Source: Escallonia rubra
Lineage: Eukaryota > Streptophyta > Magnoliopsida > Escalloniales > Escalloniaceae
NCBI GenBank assembly: GCA_033065855.1
Contig: JAVXUO010001155.1
Location: 116,581-180,580 of the forward strand
Length of the DNA: 64,000 nt
Reading direction: 5' to 3'
Position 1 is the first letter of the stretch; each line of letters opens with the position of its first letter. The position numbers were made by a program, and so were the translations under genes. The notes below the pieces were generated by a model. That model was not told the origin of the DNA. It did no database searches and saw only the letters and a program-made list of their open reading frames with translations. This document shows positions 21,989 through 35,325 of this stretch, in pieces.

Positions 21989-23619
21989 AGCGCCAAAAGG
22001 CGACATTGCCATAACGACAAACAGCCGCCGGCTCCTTTTTCCCCTTAGATCTGCACTACCGCGGCAAGGGGACAGCTCCGTCGCACCACTAACAGTCGTC
22101 GCCTCACTGGTCAACTCCCCTAAATCGCACCGGCATCAGCGCGATGGCTAATCTTCCCACCAAGAAAAGTCTCGGTCAATAGACTTGCAGATGAAGGCCC
22201 TTCAGTCGTGAGAGATTTGAGTAGGCCAAAAAATATCAGGTGGTCTATTTCTTTTTGGCATTTACCCCCATAAAAGGCATGTTTAGGTTTAAGACCCAAG
22301 AGGTCTTTTTTATTTTGCATATGCCATAATGTTTGAAAGCATCAAGTTGTTCACCTACAAAAAATGGATATTTATACTTAAGACCCAAAGGGTCTTATTT
22401 ATTCCACTTAAGCTACATGCCTTTTAAAAGCCTATTAAGTTTTTAGCCCGTCAAAAAAAGCCTATTTAGATTTAAAGACCATGAGGTCTTACTTATTTGG
22501 CATAAACCATAAATTCTTTAAAGTCTTAAGCTTTTTAGAGTGCATATCTAGATTGAAAACCCACATGGTCTCATTTAATTCGCGTATGCTACGCATACTT
22601 TAAAGTGTGCGCGCATTTTATATTTTGTCACTAATAAGAATTAAGTGACTACGATTTAAGGCGCTAGCAAACCTCTAAAGGCTGCTTCCCCATTGCACTT
22701 CTATGTTACCTAGACCTATTTGTTTGGGTGTAGCATTACCTAGCTGCACCAATTAGTGCTAACAAGTCACACGTCGGGGCTCCCGACTGTTATGATGTTT
22801 TAAGTTCAAGCACTCGCTCATACAACCGACAAAAACCTTAATTAGGCCAAGATGTCTGAACATCGCTCTTAATTCTGTGTTAAAAACATAATGCATTTTA
22901 TATGTTTTATTGCTTCAGAGGCTGTTTTTTCAGTCACGTACTTTTATTTCTTGCAAGGGTTAAAATAATGCCTGCGAGCATAAACAGTGACGTATAAACC
23001 ACTTCATAAGCAAGGAACAAATTCACAGCACCTAATAACTTAAAAGTCACATCTGGGTTTTTGCTGCAGTATCCTGCCGTCTCGACATTATATATATCGT
23101 CTCATGGTGCAATGGCCTCTATATATGGCGTATTCACATCACTGCTTGTTGAGAAACTAATTCAACAATGATGGAATCACACATGCTGCCACCGTATCTA
23201 GTGAATTAGAACTCATCGCCAGCTATGTCTGGTATGCAATCAGCAAACTGAATCTAGTTGCTTCTCAGTCTATCAATAAACTGCGGCAACTACTTTATTG
23301 ATCACCTAGTGATATCTTTCTTAGACAGACTTCGCGTCCTCTAGCTTTATATGCTCATCCAGTCAAGCAGGCAGATATGGTCTTCTATATTGCTCCCACA
23401 AGGTCTTCTTGCTACCGGCCCTACATATAGGCTGAAAAAGCCATCTTTATATAACTACGCCTTCTTAAAGGCGGGGGGCTTCATAACTTATGATATCAGC
23501 GATATAACGGGTCTAATGCCATGTGCCCTCTCAGACAGGGGGGCTTTATAGCAGCGGACATATTACGGGCTCAATGCACCGTACCTTCTTATTTAGCACC
23601 GCAACAACAAGTACTTGTT
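21989..23619 (+). other. Continuation of the second LARD-like interior
   Basis: It matches 11740-13330 of the first copy, for example AAACATAATGCATTTTATAT and TTGCAAGGGTT. Several imperfect repeats of AAGACCCAAAGGGTCTTATT-like words occur at 22280-22590. No protein gene is supported. Confidence 0.6.
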
Positions 23620-24520
23620 CTTGCGGCGCTAACCCTCAAGGGTATTTTTATGGACTTTACACTTCATTCGCCCCCGAGGGCGCATAAGACGAGAACTTTA
23701 AGTTCCGTTAAACCCCTGAGGGTATTTTCACGAGCTTGGAGCTCCATCCGCCCCCGAGGGTGTAAACGGCGAGAACTTTAAGTTCCGTCAAACCCCCGAG
23801 GGTATTTGCAGGAGCTCCGCGCTCCATCCGCGCCCGAGGGCATGTAAGACGGGAACTTTAAGTTCCATCAAACCCCCGAGGGTAGTTGCAGGAGCTCCGC
23901 GCTCCATCCGCCCCCGAGGGCATGTAAGACGGGAACTTTATGTTCCGTCAAACCCTCGAGGGTATTTGTATGAGCTCCGCACTCCATCCGCCCCAGAGGG
24001 CGCGTACGACGAGAACTCTTAAGTTTCGTCAACCCTCAAGGGTACTTTCATAAGCTTTGAGCTCCATCCGCCCCCGAGGGCGTGTACGACGAGAACTTTA
24101 AGTTCTGAAGCTTTATCCGCCCCTGAGGGCGCGTACGACGAGAACTTTAAGTTCCGTCAAACTTTCATGAGCTCGAGCTCTATCCACCCCTGAGGGCGCG
24201 TACGACGAGAACTTTAAGTTCCGTTAAACTTTCATGAGCTCGAGCTCCATCTGCCCCCGAGGGCGTGTACAACGAGAACTTTAAGTTTGGTCAAACTTTA
24301 TATGAGCTTGAGCTCCATCTGCCCCTGAGGGCACGTAAGACGAGAACTCTTAAGTTTCGTCAAACCCTCGAGGGTATTTGCATGAACTCCGCACTCAATT
24401 CACCCTCAAGGGCACATCCAGAGCTCTAAGTTCTGTCAAAACCTCGAAGGTATTTTCATGAGCTTTACACTCCATCCCACCTAAGGGCGTGTACGACGAG
24501 AAACTCTTAAGTTTCGTCAA
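23620..24520 (+). repeat. Expanded tandem array of ~80-bp CCCCCGAGGG units
   Basis: About eleven degenerate units containing CGAGAACTTTAAGTTCCGTC and CCCGAGGGTATTT are present, against about three and a half in the sister element. The array ends abruptly where the LARD-like element is truncated. Confidence 0.85.
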
Positions 24521-24650
24521 ACTGTTAATCATAAATCGTGTCCCTATAACGCAATATCATAATCATGATGACGTTAATCCATAACCCTCAACTGTTAATC
24601 CTAAATCGTGTCCCTATAACGCAATATCATAATCATGATGACGTAATATC
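24521..24650 (+). repeat. Two tandem copies of a ~70-bp unit
   Basis: CTGTTAATC(A/C)TAAATCGTGT and CAATATCATAATCATGATGA each occur twice. The duplication lies exactly at the point where LARD similarity ends, so it may mark a repair or insertion junction. Confidence 0.8.
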
Positions 24651-25399
24651 AACTCCACAAATGAACTCCATATTTCCCTGAAAAGCATGAGTCGGCTGCC
24701 TGCATTAGGAATATTCACTGTTATTTTGTGAAGTTTTGTTGTCCATGGATTTGAAAGTGAATCATTTTGATTATGGCATGTTATTGCAAATAAACCTAAC
24801 GATTCCATCTTTCCAAAATTTTGATATTTTAGAAAGATTCTTGCATATTACCAATTTTTATATGCACGCATATATAAAACCGTTAGTTCTCGTTCAAAGG
24901 TACTCATTACAAAGTAATGCTTTGTAATGAGCCTTAAGATGTCCAGTTTGGATAATTTGGAAAAGTTAAGTGTTTTTAAAACAGTTTATCGACTCATGCT
25001 TTGTGTCTTATGTCTTGGATATGTGGTACACTTTCTCTAGTGTTTTTTTGGATGCATATAGATCTGATGTCCTATATCCGTTTAATTTTGAAAGAGCAAG
25101 ACCAAACAAATGTTAGAACACCTAATCGATGTCATGTACTTGGAAAAATACGGAGAGGTGCTCCCAAATTTTTTCATAGTCATAAGATAAAGCATGAGTC
25201 GGTAACTGTTTTATAAAAATGTGCTTTTCTAAGTGGGACATGACCACAGCCTATTAAAGAATGGATGCAGTATAGAAATGTTGTCATATGCATGCATTCA
25301 TTTACATATCAACCATACCTAGTTGATGTAATGTATCAGAGTGTAAGTTCTAAGAGATGAAAAGTCATGATTGCCACATAATTAGGGAAAGATTGATTC
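24651..25399. other. AT-rich stretch with no recognised gene
   Basis: Nothing here matches a family I know. It lies where the main transposase domain of the neighbouring CACTA element would be expected, so it may be decayed CACTA sequence, but I could not read any conserved motif. Confidence 0.35.
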
Positions 25400-25850
25400 A
25401 TATTGCCTTCTAGGGATTATTGCCAAAGGTTGTATCCGAAAATTTGACGGAAGTATCTCATTTGTTTCAAGATTTATATGTTCTTCGACACTCCGCGTAA
25501 GTAATATGGAGGTGTTTGAGAAGAACATTATAGTGACAATATGCAAGCTCGAGAAAATTTTTCCACCGTCCTTCTTTGATTCAATGGAGCACTTGCATGT
25601 TCACTTGGCGTTTGAAGCTAAGATGGGTGGACCTGTGCAATATCAGTTGATGTATTCATTTGCAAGGTTATCCTTTAACTCTTTGTTGTTCATTTACACA
25701 TAATGCAAACCCTGTTATCATTGATATTTCACTTAACTCTGTTCCATAAACTTCTAGGTTTATGTTTCATATGAAAAAAAAATCCGTAATAAAGCTTGTG
25801 TTGAGGGCTCATTGGTGAGGCTTAATAACGGAAAAGCTAGTCAACTTTTA
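25400..25850 (+). pseudogene. CACTA transposase, DUF4218 remnant
   Basis: The frame around 25506-25703 reads VTICKLEKIFPPSFFDSMEH and AKMGGPVQYQLMYSFAR, the core of DUF4218 found in CACTA TNP2-type transposases. Upstream, LPKVVSENLTEVSHLFQDL can be read with frame breaks, and downstream KKIRNKACVEGSLV continues after a short gap. Together they follow the order of the family protein, but stops and shifts show it is dead. DUF4218 accompanies the catalytic transposase domain, which was not found here. Confidence 0.8.
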
Positions 25851-26348
25851 TAGCTAATATTTTGAGCATAATGTTGTTACAACGTTAAATCAACTAGGCC
25901 GAAATGAGCCCGAAGCCAGCATAAATTTAGAAAGACATTTATCAATATTCAAACATTCAGGTAGTCCGTTTCGACAAACTTATACTCGATAGCTAATGGA
26001 TAAAGAGTACAGTTATGCCCTTCTAAATTGTGAAGAAGTTTCATCTTCTGTAGATTAAGTTAATATCTTCAAATAATTATTGTGAACACTTGAAAATGTG
26101 TGAGAGTTGGGTTAATTATATCGATTTGCAATGAGTTCGATGCAGATTCTTAAATCATTGAACCCGCTGGACTTGAGTCTCATTGAAAATTACAATTTCT
26201 TAATTGTTTCGAAAGATGTGTAAGTCCCAAACCAAACTAAACTACTTGTTATACATAGTAATGTGATTTATTAGTATGTTGATATATTCTTAATTTTTAC
26301 CATATTCTATAATAGGTTCAATCGGTCGACAAACCAGTAAATTCTTGC

Positions 26349-27074
26349 TTGAAAGTACTAGCACAAGGCCCTAGTAAACAAACATCTTGGCATGGAGGCT
26401 ATATCATCGATGAGTTTAAGTTTAACACAAAATATAATTATCGGACTAAACAAACCCAAAATAGTGGAGTCTTGCTCAATGGTGACTATTATGATGAGAA
26501 TTGTATGGATTTTTATGGAGAGCTGGATGAGATTGTTGAGCTAACATATCTCGGTAGCCAAAACCGCTTGGTAATGTTCAAGTGTACATGGTTTGATATT
26601 ACATGCAGTAGAGGAATGCGTGTTAGCTCACAAGGGATTGTAGATGTCAATATTAAGTCAAGACTTGCATTAGACGAACCGTTTGTGTTTGCTAGTTAAG
26701 ATGTACGAGCCTTCTACAAGGAAGATGTCGCAAATCCTAAATCTCATTGGTTTACTATTATCAAGTCTAAAAAAATGCCAGTAGCATATGATAGAGAGGT
26801 AGACACCTATCAAGCTGACCAAGCACCTGTCTTGATACTTGTTGAAGTGAACAACAAGGATGACGATCTTCTTCTTCAAACAACACTTCATCTAGAAGAA
26901 GTAGTAGATGATGAAGAGAAAGATATAGAAAGTTTTGAAGATTATGAGGATGAGTCTACTGACGAAGAAGATGAATTACAAGATGAAGGGGACGACGAGT
27001 CTGAAGAAAAAGAGGATGATGAGTCTGAAGATGAAGACGATGATGATTCCCGAAATGAAGATGATGATTTATGA
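26349..27074 (+). pseudogene. CACTA transposase, DUF4216 and acidic C-terminus
   Basis: PSKQTSWHGGYIIDEFKFNT, NSGVLLNGDYYDENCMDFYG and LTYLGSQNRLVMFKCTWFD match DUF4216, the C-terminal domain of plant CACTA transposase proteins. A TAA at 26697-26699 interrupts the frame (a glutamine would be expected there). The same frame then continues with DVRAFYKEDVANPKSHWFTI and an Asp/Glu-rich tail to 27074, which is usual for the family. The in-frame continuation suggests a fairly recent nonsense change. No splice borders were tested beyond this exon. Confidence 0.82.
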
Positions 27075-27589
27075 TGTTGTAATGTTTATGACTTGTAATA
27101 AGTAACTTGAATATTTCACCTAATTTTACGATATAACAAAGTCATCTTCACAATGTGACCTGTACTTGATTACTACATAGTTATATGTTAACTTACTCGT
27201 TCATCCGGTTCATAGAAGAGAATCTAAATACCAACATAATATTCACCATAATGTTATCAGTTATGGATAGATTACGGGTCATTCGTGGTCGCAGTGGTCA
27301 CTAAGCTGCGTCCACGTTGGTGGCTGGGTCCTCGGCATTGGCTGCTGATGAAGAAGTACATAGCATGAGCATCCGGCAGGCTCAGCCCCAGCCGTAGTCG
27401 CAGGCACAACCCCAGGCCGATCGAGCCCTCCCAGTCGCATGTTGTTTCTTCTTCTTCAGTGGGTTCGACGACATCAGGTATATTTGATATTAGCATTTAG
27501 TCTTCATGTCTACCTTATATTTAAATTATAATTGAACTGAATTAATGTTGGTATTTTGTAGAATCTCATCGAGGCCGTGGACCCATACT

Positions 27590-27813
27590 GATGTGCGCAT
27601 TGATCCCTAGCAAAAACAGCGAGCTACTCTAACTGGGGATGGCCAGTAATTAAAAAATCACATAATGCAATACTTAACACTTTAATGATTTCGATAGTTA
27701 TTATGGTTCATTTATTTAATGATATTAATGCTATTTTTTATCAGGATCTTGGAGCGTCATGCGAATCCGAAGATCGATGTCCTTGTGAAGGGCCACTTCT
27801 TTGAGTCACTACT
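27590..27813 (+). pseudogene. CACTA second ORF, part before the insertion
   Basis: After a possible acceptor near 27744, an open frame reads ILERHANPKIDVLVKGHFFE and SLL up to 27813. The Ty3/gypsy insertion starts there. If the insertion and one copy of the 5-bp target duplication are removed, the frame continues directly as YWKDWDSERKEALWEEWLAW. That indicates one exon of the plant transposase (Ptta/En/Spm) type accessory protein, which binds CACTA ends. Confidence 0.6.
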
Positions 27814-28454
27814 TGTAATATCCCACACTTTTGGTGCGGTTTAAAATAACTGTCGAAAATCTAAAAAATAAATGGACATTGGTTTTGAGCAGTGCTCAGG
27901 TATTAGTAGCGTGTGGAAGTTTAAAAGAACTTTGGGTAAATTTTTGGGATCATTTTGTAATTTTGGAAAACTTTGGGGGCGTATATGTAAATTATATTTC
28001 TGGTGATGAAAAATAATAAAATGAGTAATGGTATATGTTTTAGTGACATCTAATCAAAATAATAACGATTAGAATAAGTTTGGGGCTTATATGCAATTAC
28101 ACAAAGTTCGGGGTTATTTTGCAAATATGGAAACTTTGCGGGCTAAATTGTAATTTTGGAAGTCGGCATTAGGTATTAAATTGTTGTGAAATTTGTTTTA
28201 ATGAGATGCCACCTCCTACTTAGTTTCATGATGACTAATGTGATTTAATGTTTAACTAATGAATTAGATAAGGAAAGGGAATTAAATGGAAATAAAGAAA
28301 AAATAAACCAAACCAAATCTGGAAATAAAAAGAGGAAAAAGGGGGATGAATAGTAACAAAGAGCAAACCGTGACAAAGAAAGAAAAAAAAAAGGGGAGAA
28401 AAAATAAATAAGGGCTTCGGTAGCTGAAAAAATCAGAGAGAGGAGGAGGAAATA

Positions 28455-31400
28455 TGTGATACCCTGGACGTATCGAAAAATTATTTAACACTAAGCTGAT
28501 TAATTAATGGGAATTATTTTATTGAGTAACGTCATATTGGCGTTAATTAAGTGGCCGGAAGTGGGAAGAGGTGTTAGTGTAGCTTTGGGGCTTAAGCGTA
28601 ATTTTTAATAGTTTAGGAGTCATTTTATAAATATGAAAAACCATTGGGGGGTCAATTCATAAATTTTGAAAACCTTTCCCATATGCCAAGTGTTCAAGGG
28701 AATTGGTTTCCGGTTGCCACCTCATGTTAGGGTGGTGACTAAGTTAGGTTAAATATATAATAACGAAGGGATAGAAATTCGGGTGAACAAAAAGAAGAGG
28801 GAAAACGAAAACACTAAACAAAAACAAAGAAGAAGAAAAAGAACACAGAGCAGAGTAGAGGAAAAAGGGCTCGCGGGCTGAAATCAGAGGGAGAGAGGGG
28901 AGGAAGGAAGGAAGGATTTTCTTCAAGGTAATCTCCCTCTAGTGCTTGGGTGTGTTTATAACACCATGTGGTGTGTGTTTTCTATAGTTGCAGCGTATGC
29001 GTTTGTTGGGTTACTCAAGGCTGCCATGGGTGTACGCGCGAGTTCAGGTGTGGATTAATGTGTAAGGTGTAGTTGTGCGGGTTGGAAGACTACGGGTGAG
29101 TTAGCACTGAGTGTAAGGATTCCATTCGTGAGGTTATGCGGGTGTTAGTGTGTGTAGAGTATGTTTCAGAGAGTGTGCGTGTGTGTGTTTATGTGTGTTT
29201 CGGGTGTGTGATTCATGTGTGTAGGTGTATATTTTTATTGATAAAATGTGTTAATGTGTGGGTTTCGGTGTAATAAGGTGGTTTAGGATTGTTTAAAGTG
29301 TGTGTTTTAAATCAGATATATGTCACTAAGTGTGTGACAGTGTGGTATAGTGTGTGACAGTGTGGTATAGTGTGTGTGCGTGTAAAGGGGTGAAAGGGAA
29401 GGGGGAACAGCAGCAGCTTTGCTGCTGTGCTGTGAGTTTTTGGTGTGTATGTGAATTTGTGAGGGTGATGTGGGTGTTAGAGTGTATACATGGGTGTGTG
29501 TTTTAGGTAATAAGCTGTGTAACGGAAGGAAATTAGATGGAGAAGTGGAGAAAATGTGAGGTGTGGCTGTAGACAGCGGAAAAACAGGAAGAAGAAGGTG
29601 CGGGGCTCAGCTGGGTGTGTCAAATTATGTAAACTGTGAACAGTACCTGTAATGGTCGCTAAAGGGCTCAGGGTTTAGGCAGTGTGTTGAGTGAATTTTT
29701 AAAAATAGGTAGAAGCAGAATTAGACAAAGTACAAAACACAGACCCTAGCTATTTGTACGAGATCTAAATCAGGGAAAAATCTCAGATTTTTTCAAAGAC
29801 TGGAAAGGGGTTAACCGACCCGGGGAACCGTGAAACTTTACAGTGTAATTTAAAATACCAAACTAGCGCGATTTCACGCGAAACTTTTATGGGGACCTTA
29901 GGATGTCGAGAAGTTTCATTTCGCAAGATTTAGGGTCATTCCAAAGTCGTTTGTAAATTTTGGCCGAACGGGCTTTTAAGCGCTCAGTCCGGACACCGAT
30001 TCGGGATTTTTAGGCGAAAATTTTCTAATACACTTTTTAGCTTGAGAATGACTTCGAGAGGATAAAAATAACGTTTGTAAGTGTTTTTGAGATTTGTTTG
30101 GTCCTGGGAACCCTCATGGGGGCATTTCGGTAAATTGCCACCCGAAGAGGGGCATTTTGGTAATTTGCCACTAGACAGGGGTGAACTCCGAACTTCGGAA
30201 AATCACTTAATTGAGCATTCTAGAATAACGAGAAGCGGGGAACGGGTTAAAATTCCTAAATGAAGGGTATCAGCACTAGTGCGGTGCTACGCTAGGGTAA
30301 AGACCCGGCAGTCAGGTCAGAGTAGTTGACCGCTGTAGAACTCGGTAAATAACTGATAAAATAAAATTAGAATAATTTTGTATTATGATGGTTAGTGGCT
30401 AACGAGTAAAGTCTTATTTGATTAGGTGACCCTGCTCGCGGCGGTTTGAAGTTTTTAGGCTCGTCGGCTAAAAGCCAGCAAGGTAAGGATAGTACGGTTC
30501 TCTATATGCTACGAAATTGCTCCTCGTGGCATACACCTCATTGATGATGTGAAGTATGATGAACGTTTTCTGGCGAATATGAGGTATCGGCGGTTGTTGT
30601 GCCGGTACCTCTCATGTCTTAAAATGTTGTTGTGGTTTTCGACTAGCTTGTTCCCTAGTCTACTCTGTGTGCGTTATTAATAATTCCAAGTTACTTTGTT
30701 GATCCCCGGTCGCGTGTATGACCGGAATTTCTTGTTGAGAGGTTTGTTGATTGAGGACATAAGGTGGACTCTGTTCCCTTAGTCCGTTCAGTTGTTGTAA
30801 TGTGTGTGCTTCGACGATATCCTGGTTAGGGGACGAACACTCTTCGTGAGTTCCCTTCTTGTGCTTGATGTCTCTTTTATTTGTCTGAGACTGAGATGAA
30901 CATCCCGGAGTACGGGACATTATATGAAAGGAGGGCCAGTGAAACATAATCACCGGCAAACAGGATGTAGGGCGCGCGGTTCGATTCAGTCGTGTCGGTC
31001 GAGTCCAGTCAGTTCAGTCGGTGTCTGCATTGCATTTAACTTTACTATAATATTTTGATTTTAATGGCTTGTGTTTTATTGATGTAGGGCGCGCGGTTCG
31101 AGTCAGTCGTGTCGGTCGATTTGGTGTTCACGTGCATTGTAGTCAGTCAGTCGGTTCGGTCAGTCCAGTTCATTAAATGTGGTGATAATGTTGTTCTGTT
31201 GGGCCTTAAAGCCGCTCAGTCTGACTGAAAGGAAAGAAAACATGTTGCTTGATTCATTGAATTGATGTTGTGTCATCCTTTGAAATTCTGGATTCTTGAT
31301 ATCGTTGAGATTGATTATCATTTCTCCCAAGGCTGTCACTTCGTTGTCTACGTTGTTCCTCGTATTATCTTTACTGGGCGATTTGCGCTCATTCCTTAAC

Positions 31401-31708
31401 TGAAATGTTTCAGGCAGTCAGGACCAAGTAAGGGAAACTTCGAGGAAAAGGAAGGAGAATGAGCTTATTCAGTGAACAGAAAAGTAAGACGATGAGATGC
31501 GTATTTTGGGAACTAGACATTTTGTGTAAATACTTATGTTGTGCTCGTGTTGAGATTTACGATGAAATTTTTTGTACGGATGGGTTTTTGTGAAACCTTA
31601 TGTTTATTCAATGATGTTTTTAGAATTGCTCTGTATCAACAGGGTTTATAATGCAGTCATGACTGACAACCCGGCTCTGGTGACGTCACTAGGGTTGGGG
31701 GTGTCACA
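28455..31708 (+). mobile_element. Solo LTR (3.25 kb) with 5-bp target duplication
   Basis: It begins TGTGATACCCTGG and ends GGGTGTCACA, flanked by AAATA at 28450-28454 and 31709-31713. There is no interior, primer site or second LTR, which fits LTR-LTR recombination. It resembles the larger solo LTR at 35326. Its short ORFs show no known domain. Confidence 0.9.
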
Positions 31709-32054
31709 AAATATAAGGGATTGTTCACGGTAATTTCTCTTTAGATGTTAGCTTGAGAAATTTTAATCTTTGTGTGTGTAATTGGACCGTTCAATGTGTG
31801 TTCATGGTATGTGTTGTGTAAAAGTTCAGGGGAGTGCAGGGTGCTCGATGGCGATTCTGTGTATGTGAAAAGGATATCAAGGCTGCTCTACTAGCCGTTT
31901 AGTTGTAGGAGGTAGAGGGTGAAGATTGTTTACTCTCTGTGTGTGTGTGTGGGTGGGTGCGGCACACTGTTGCTACGGAGCAGTGTTGTGGTAATGTGTG
32001 TGTGAATTGGTGTATGGTAGTCTTAGGGTTGTGAATTGGTGAGGTTGTGAGTGT

Positions 32055-32139
32055 TCTTTTAGTGTGGTTGTTTGTGTGTGTGTGTGCGTGTGCGCCTGTG
32101 TAACAATCAGTGTGTGTGTGCGCGCACGCGAGCGTGTAA

Positions 32140-32177
<38 letters not shown>

Positions 32178-32205
32178 TCGCGCGCGCGCGTGCGTGTGTT
32201 CCGGT
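32055..32205. repeat. TG/CG-rich microsatellite
   Basis: Runs of TG dinucleotides, including 32139-32171, are mixed with CGCGCG. Alternating purine-pyrimidine DNA like this can adopt Z-DNA. ORFs here rich in Cys and Val are artefacts. Confidence 0.9.
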
Positions 32206-35200
32206 GGGCATGATTGTGTGTGTAATGGGTGTGATTGTTTATTTTATTGTGTGAAATGGTGGGTTAGAAGGTGTTTTAGGAGTGTAATGGGTGTGATTGT
32301 GTATTTTATTTTTAGTGGAAGAAATGGAGGTTCTGTGAAAGTGTAGGTCTCGATCGGCTTAAGGAAGAAGAAGGCAAGTGCGTGTGGTTAAGGTGTAATA
32401 GTGTGTGTGTGTGTGTGTGTAATGTGAATAGTACTTATTTTGTCACTAAAGATGGGGGTAGTTTTATATGATTTTTATTTTGAAAATTTTCGGTGTCCGC
32501 GAAGGACACTAAATTAGGGTATCGATTAAAAAAACTTCTGAATTTATTTTATATAGCAAACAAAGTTGTTTTAGTTTGAAAATTTTAGGAAAACTTTATT
32601 TTTTATTGAGATATTTCATTATCCAAAATTTTGTGTCATTTCAAGGCTGATAGGTATTTTTAACTGAACTAGCTTATGAGAGCTCGGTCCAGACATCGGT
32701 TTCTGAATTTTCGGGCGAAATTTTTTAAAAATACTTTTTAACCCAATAATGACTTAAGAATGCTTAAAATAGTATTTTAAAGTGTTTTTGGGATTTGTCT
32801 GGTGCCGGGAACCCCCTGGGGGTATTTTGGTAATTTGCCACCTAGACAAGGCATTTTGGTAATTTTTCTATAAAATGTAATTTTTGGGTAAATTCACATA
32901 GATTAAGGTTATTTTAAGTCATTCTACTTAGGGGAAGGCCGTTTTTGGTGATTTAAGTTTGAAAGGGGTATTTTGGTAATTTTACACCTAAGGATATTTT
33001 GGTAATTTTACATACCCAGTAAGGGAGGTTCATTTTTGGAGTATGCATGAGTCCATATTAAGTTAAAATATTGTATTGTAGTCTACGCTTCGATGATTTA
33101 ATTATTATGTTTAGGTTAAAACAACAGACTTTTCAGTTCGATAGCTTAGCTTCGAATTCATGTAAGGATTTATGTCTGAATCATGGGCAAGGATTTCTAT
33201 CCGAACTCTTATTTCGATAACTCATACTTGTAAGTATTCTTTCGATTTTACTTATGGCTATTGTCGAATACTTAATGCATTGATATCAATATGTTATCGT
33301 CAAGGAAACCCTAACTTTGATCATGAATCGGTTATTTAAAAATCTTATCGATGCTCGCTTGTTATTGCATGTTAAGCAAATTCGATAATTGCTTGCACTC
33401 TACTTCGGAATTTTTATGCCTAGATACGATAACTGTTTGTAATCGTTCTTGCTATTTGTTTGTAGTTATTCTGGAATTCTGAGTGATGAATTATATCAGT
33501 ATGCTTAATTGTTATTGAAACTTAATTGTTCTGGTTATGTGCATTCAGCTTGGGGTTCATTTTATTGCATATTAAGCAGTGAATTTCTTGTTGATTTTTG
33601 TGACCGTGTTTCTATGTTGATCTGGAAATCTGTTATTTGGGGAGACATAATAAGGCTAGTTTCTTACTGCTTCCTGAGGAAGCAAGCTAGTTCCTTGATC
33701 AATGAAGAAGGCTAATTATTATCATACAATGTGCATGTGTACATTTGTGCATTGCTTGAATGGCATTGCATCTGCCAAGGATCAACATCTTTGAATTGCT
33801 TACACTGTATCTTACAATTACTGTTTTTGAAAACGATGTTCAAATGAAGGTATTGTTACCAGACTGAGGGGATTGAGTTAAGACTCTTCCCCCATACTGT
33901 GATTAAACCGTCTTTGTTTGTACGAAACCCTTCCCCTATTTCTCTTGAAGTAGCTGTGTTCATTTTGAAACCCTTTGGAAAATCGTCATTCTCTTTTTAA
34001 AATGATGGCTTTAAAAATGATCTTTAAACGAGCATTTTGATATATGGTTATAACCGTTAATGTTTGTTTGAAAACTGAGATGATTGCTAATGTTTGTTTT
34101 GGTGTCTGTCTATGATTTTTTTTTTTGGTCGTTTTTAGTATATGCTTATGACTAATTATGGTTGTTTTGGAATTTCCAAATTGTTTATGATGCGTTGAAA
34201 TGTTTTGAGAAATATTCCTCCGTTAAACTCCCGAGTCATCTTGCAGTTCTTTCGGTTGTTCCTTGTACGACCTTACTGAACTCTCAAAAGATCACCCTTC
34301 GTTTGATTTCATTCTGCGGGTAATGGTCAGCTGTAGCATGCTGGGGAATGGGTTAGACTCTATGTGAGATTCCGGTGAGCCCATCACTACTGTATAGTGA
34401 GACCCCTACGTGGGTCGGTACTGTCAACTCGTGCTATAAGATCTCAAGTTGTAAAGAACCTAAGTTTTAATAGTTTAAGTTTAAGCAGTTTGTAATCTTG
34501 TATTTTGAAGAATGTGAGTGAACGTCGGATTAGATGTTTTAAAGTATGTGTTAGTAAACAGGATTTGACAGGTTCGATGTTATGTGGTAGGTTAACACCC
34601 TGGAGTTCAAAGCGACTCAGCTCCGGATTTTTGGGATGTTACAGTTGGTATCAGAGCAGTTCTGTCTTGTGGTATTGAAAGCATAGGTATATGATTCTGT
34701 AGGCATGGAACCATAGAGTATAGGTAACGCGATTCTAAAGAATAGTATTCGTTTAACGAGAGTGGGGTAGGATGATGGTAGAGTTAAGAAGTGTGCCTTT
34801 AGCTTGTAATTGTGTTGTTCTTAGACACGTGTTAGTGTAACCCTGATAACCGTTAATTGTATTAGTATGGCTCGTACTTATATCACTGGCAGTAAGATAG
34901 TGCGGAGGGCTAAGAGGTCTCCGATAGGGAGGTATCTCGACCTAATAGGAAGGAACAACAGGACCCAGAACTAATGATTATGATTCTAAACACTACGAAC
35001 CTGATTCCGACTTTGATGACATAGAATCCGGCCAACTAGCAACAACGAGTACTGAATCTCGTTTAACCATTGCCACAATCTCGATATAAGAGTACCCCGG
35101 GTTATTTATTGAACAAAATGCGACTGGTTTTAGGGGGTTGTTGAACCCTACGGAGGCAGAGAATTAGATTAATGAAATAGAGAAAAAAATTCAGTAATTG

Positions 35201-35325
35201 ATTGTAGTCACAACAAAAAGATTGAATTTTTTGTTTATAAACTGAGGGACGAGGCCGATTAGTGGTGGAAAATGGTAGCGAAGGGTCTGACCCATCAGAA
35301 ATTGATTTATGTCACTTGGGAACAG

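Larger units (their letters stand above)
15369..24523 (+). mobile_element. Second LARD-like LTR element, 3' truncated, with two nested DNA transposons
   Basis: The 5' LTR (15369-15763) matches the LTRs of the first LARD-like element, including the TGATATAACT start and AGCAACA end. It is followed by the same primer site (TTGGCGCCACCCGTGGGA). The interior is split by a MULE (15912-17120) and a hAT (18057-21980), then continues at 21989 to an expanded ~80-bp repeat array. Similarity stops near 24523, and no purine tract or 3' LTR follows, so the 3' end is lost. Confidence 0.85.
27814..34643 (+). repeat. 5' LTR of the nested Ty3/gypsy element, interrupted by a solo LTR
   Basis: About 3.57 kb once the insertion and its target repeat at 28455-31713 are removed. 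It contains repeated GGCATTTTGGTAATTTGCCA-like words and TG microsatellites. The 3' half matches 41518-43695. Confidence 0.8.

Noticed and set aside
21317-22114. A 265-codon ORF on the minus strand at the hAT right end
   Set aside because: It crosses the hAT border into the LARD element and consists of microsatellite and GC-repeat translation.
32072-32346. Cys/Val-rich ORFs
   Set aside because: They are translations of TG/CG microsatellites.
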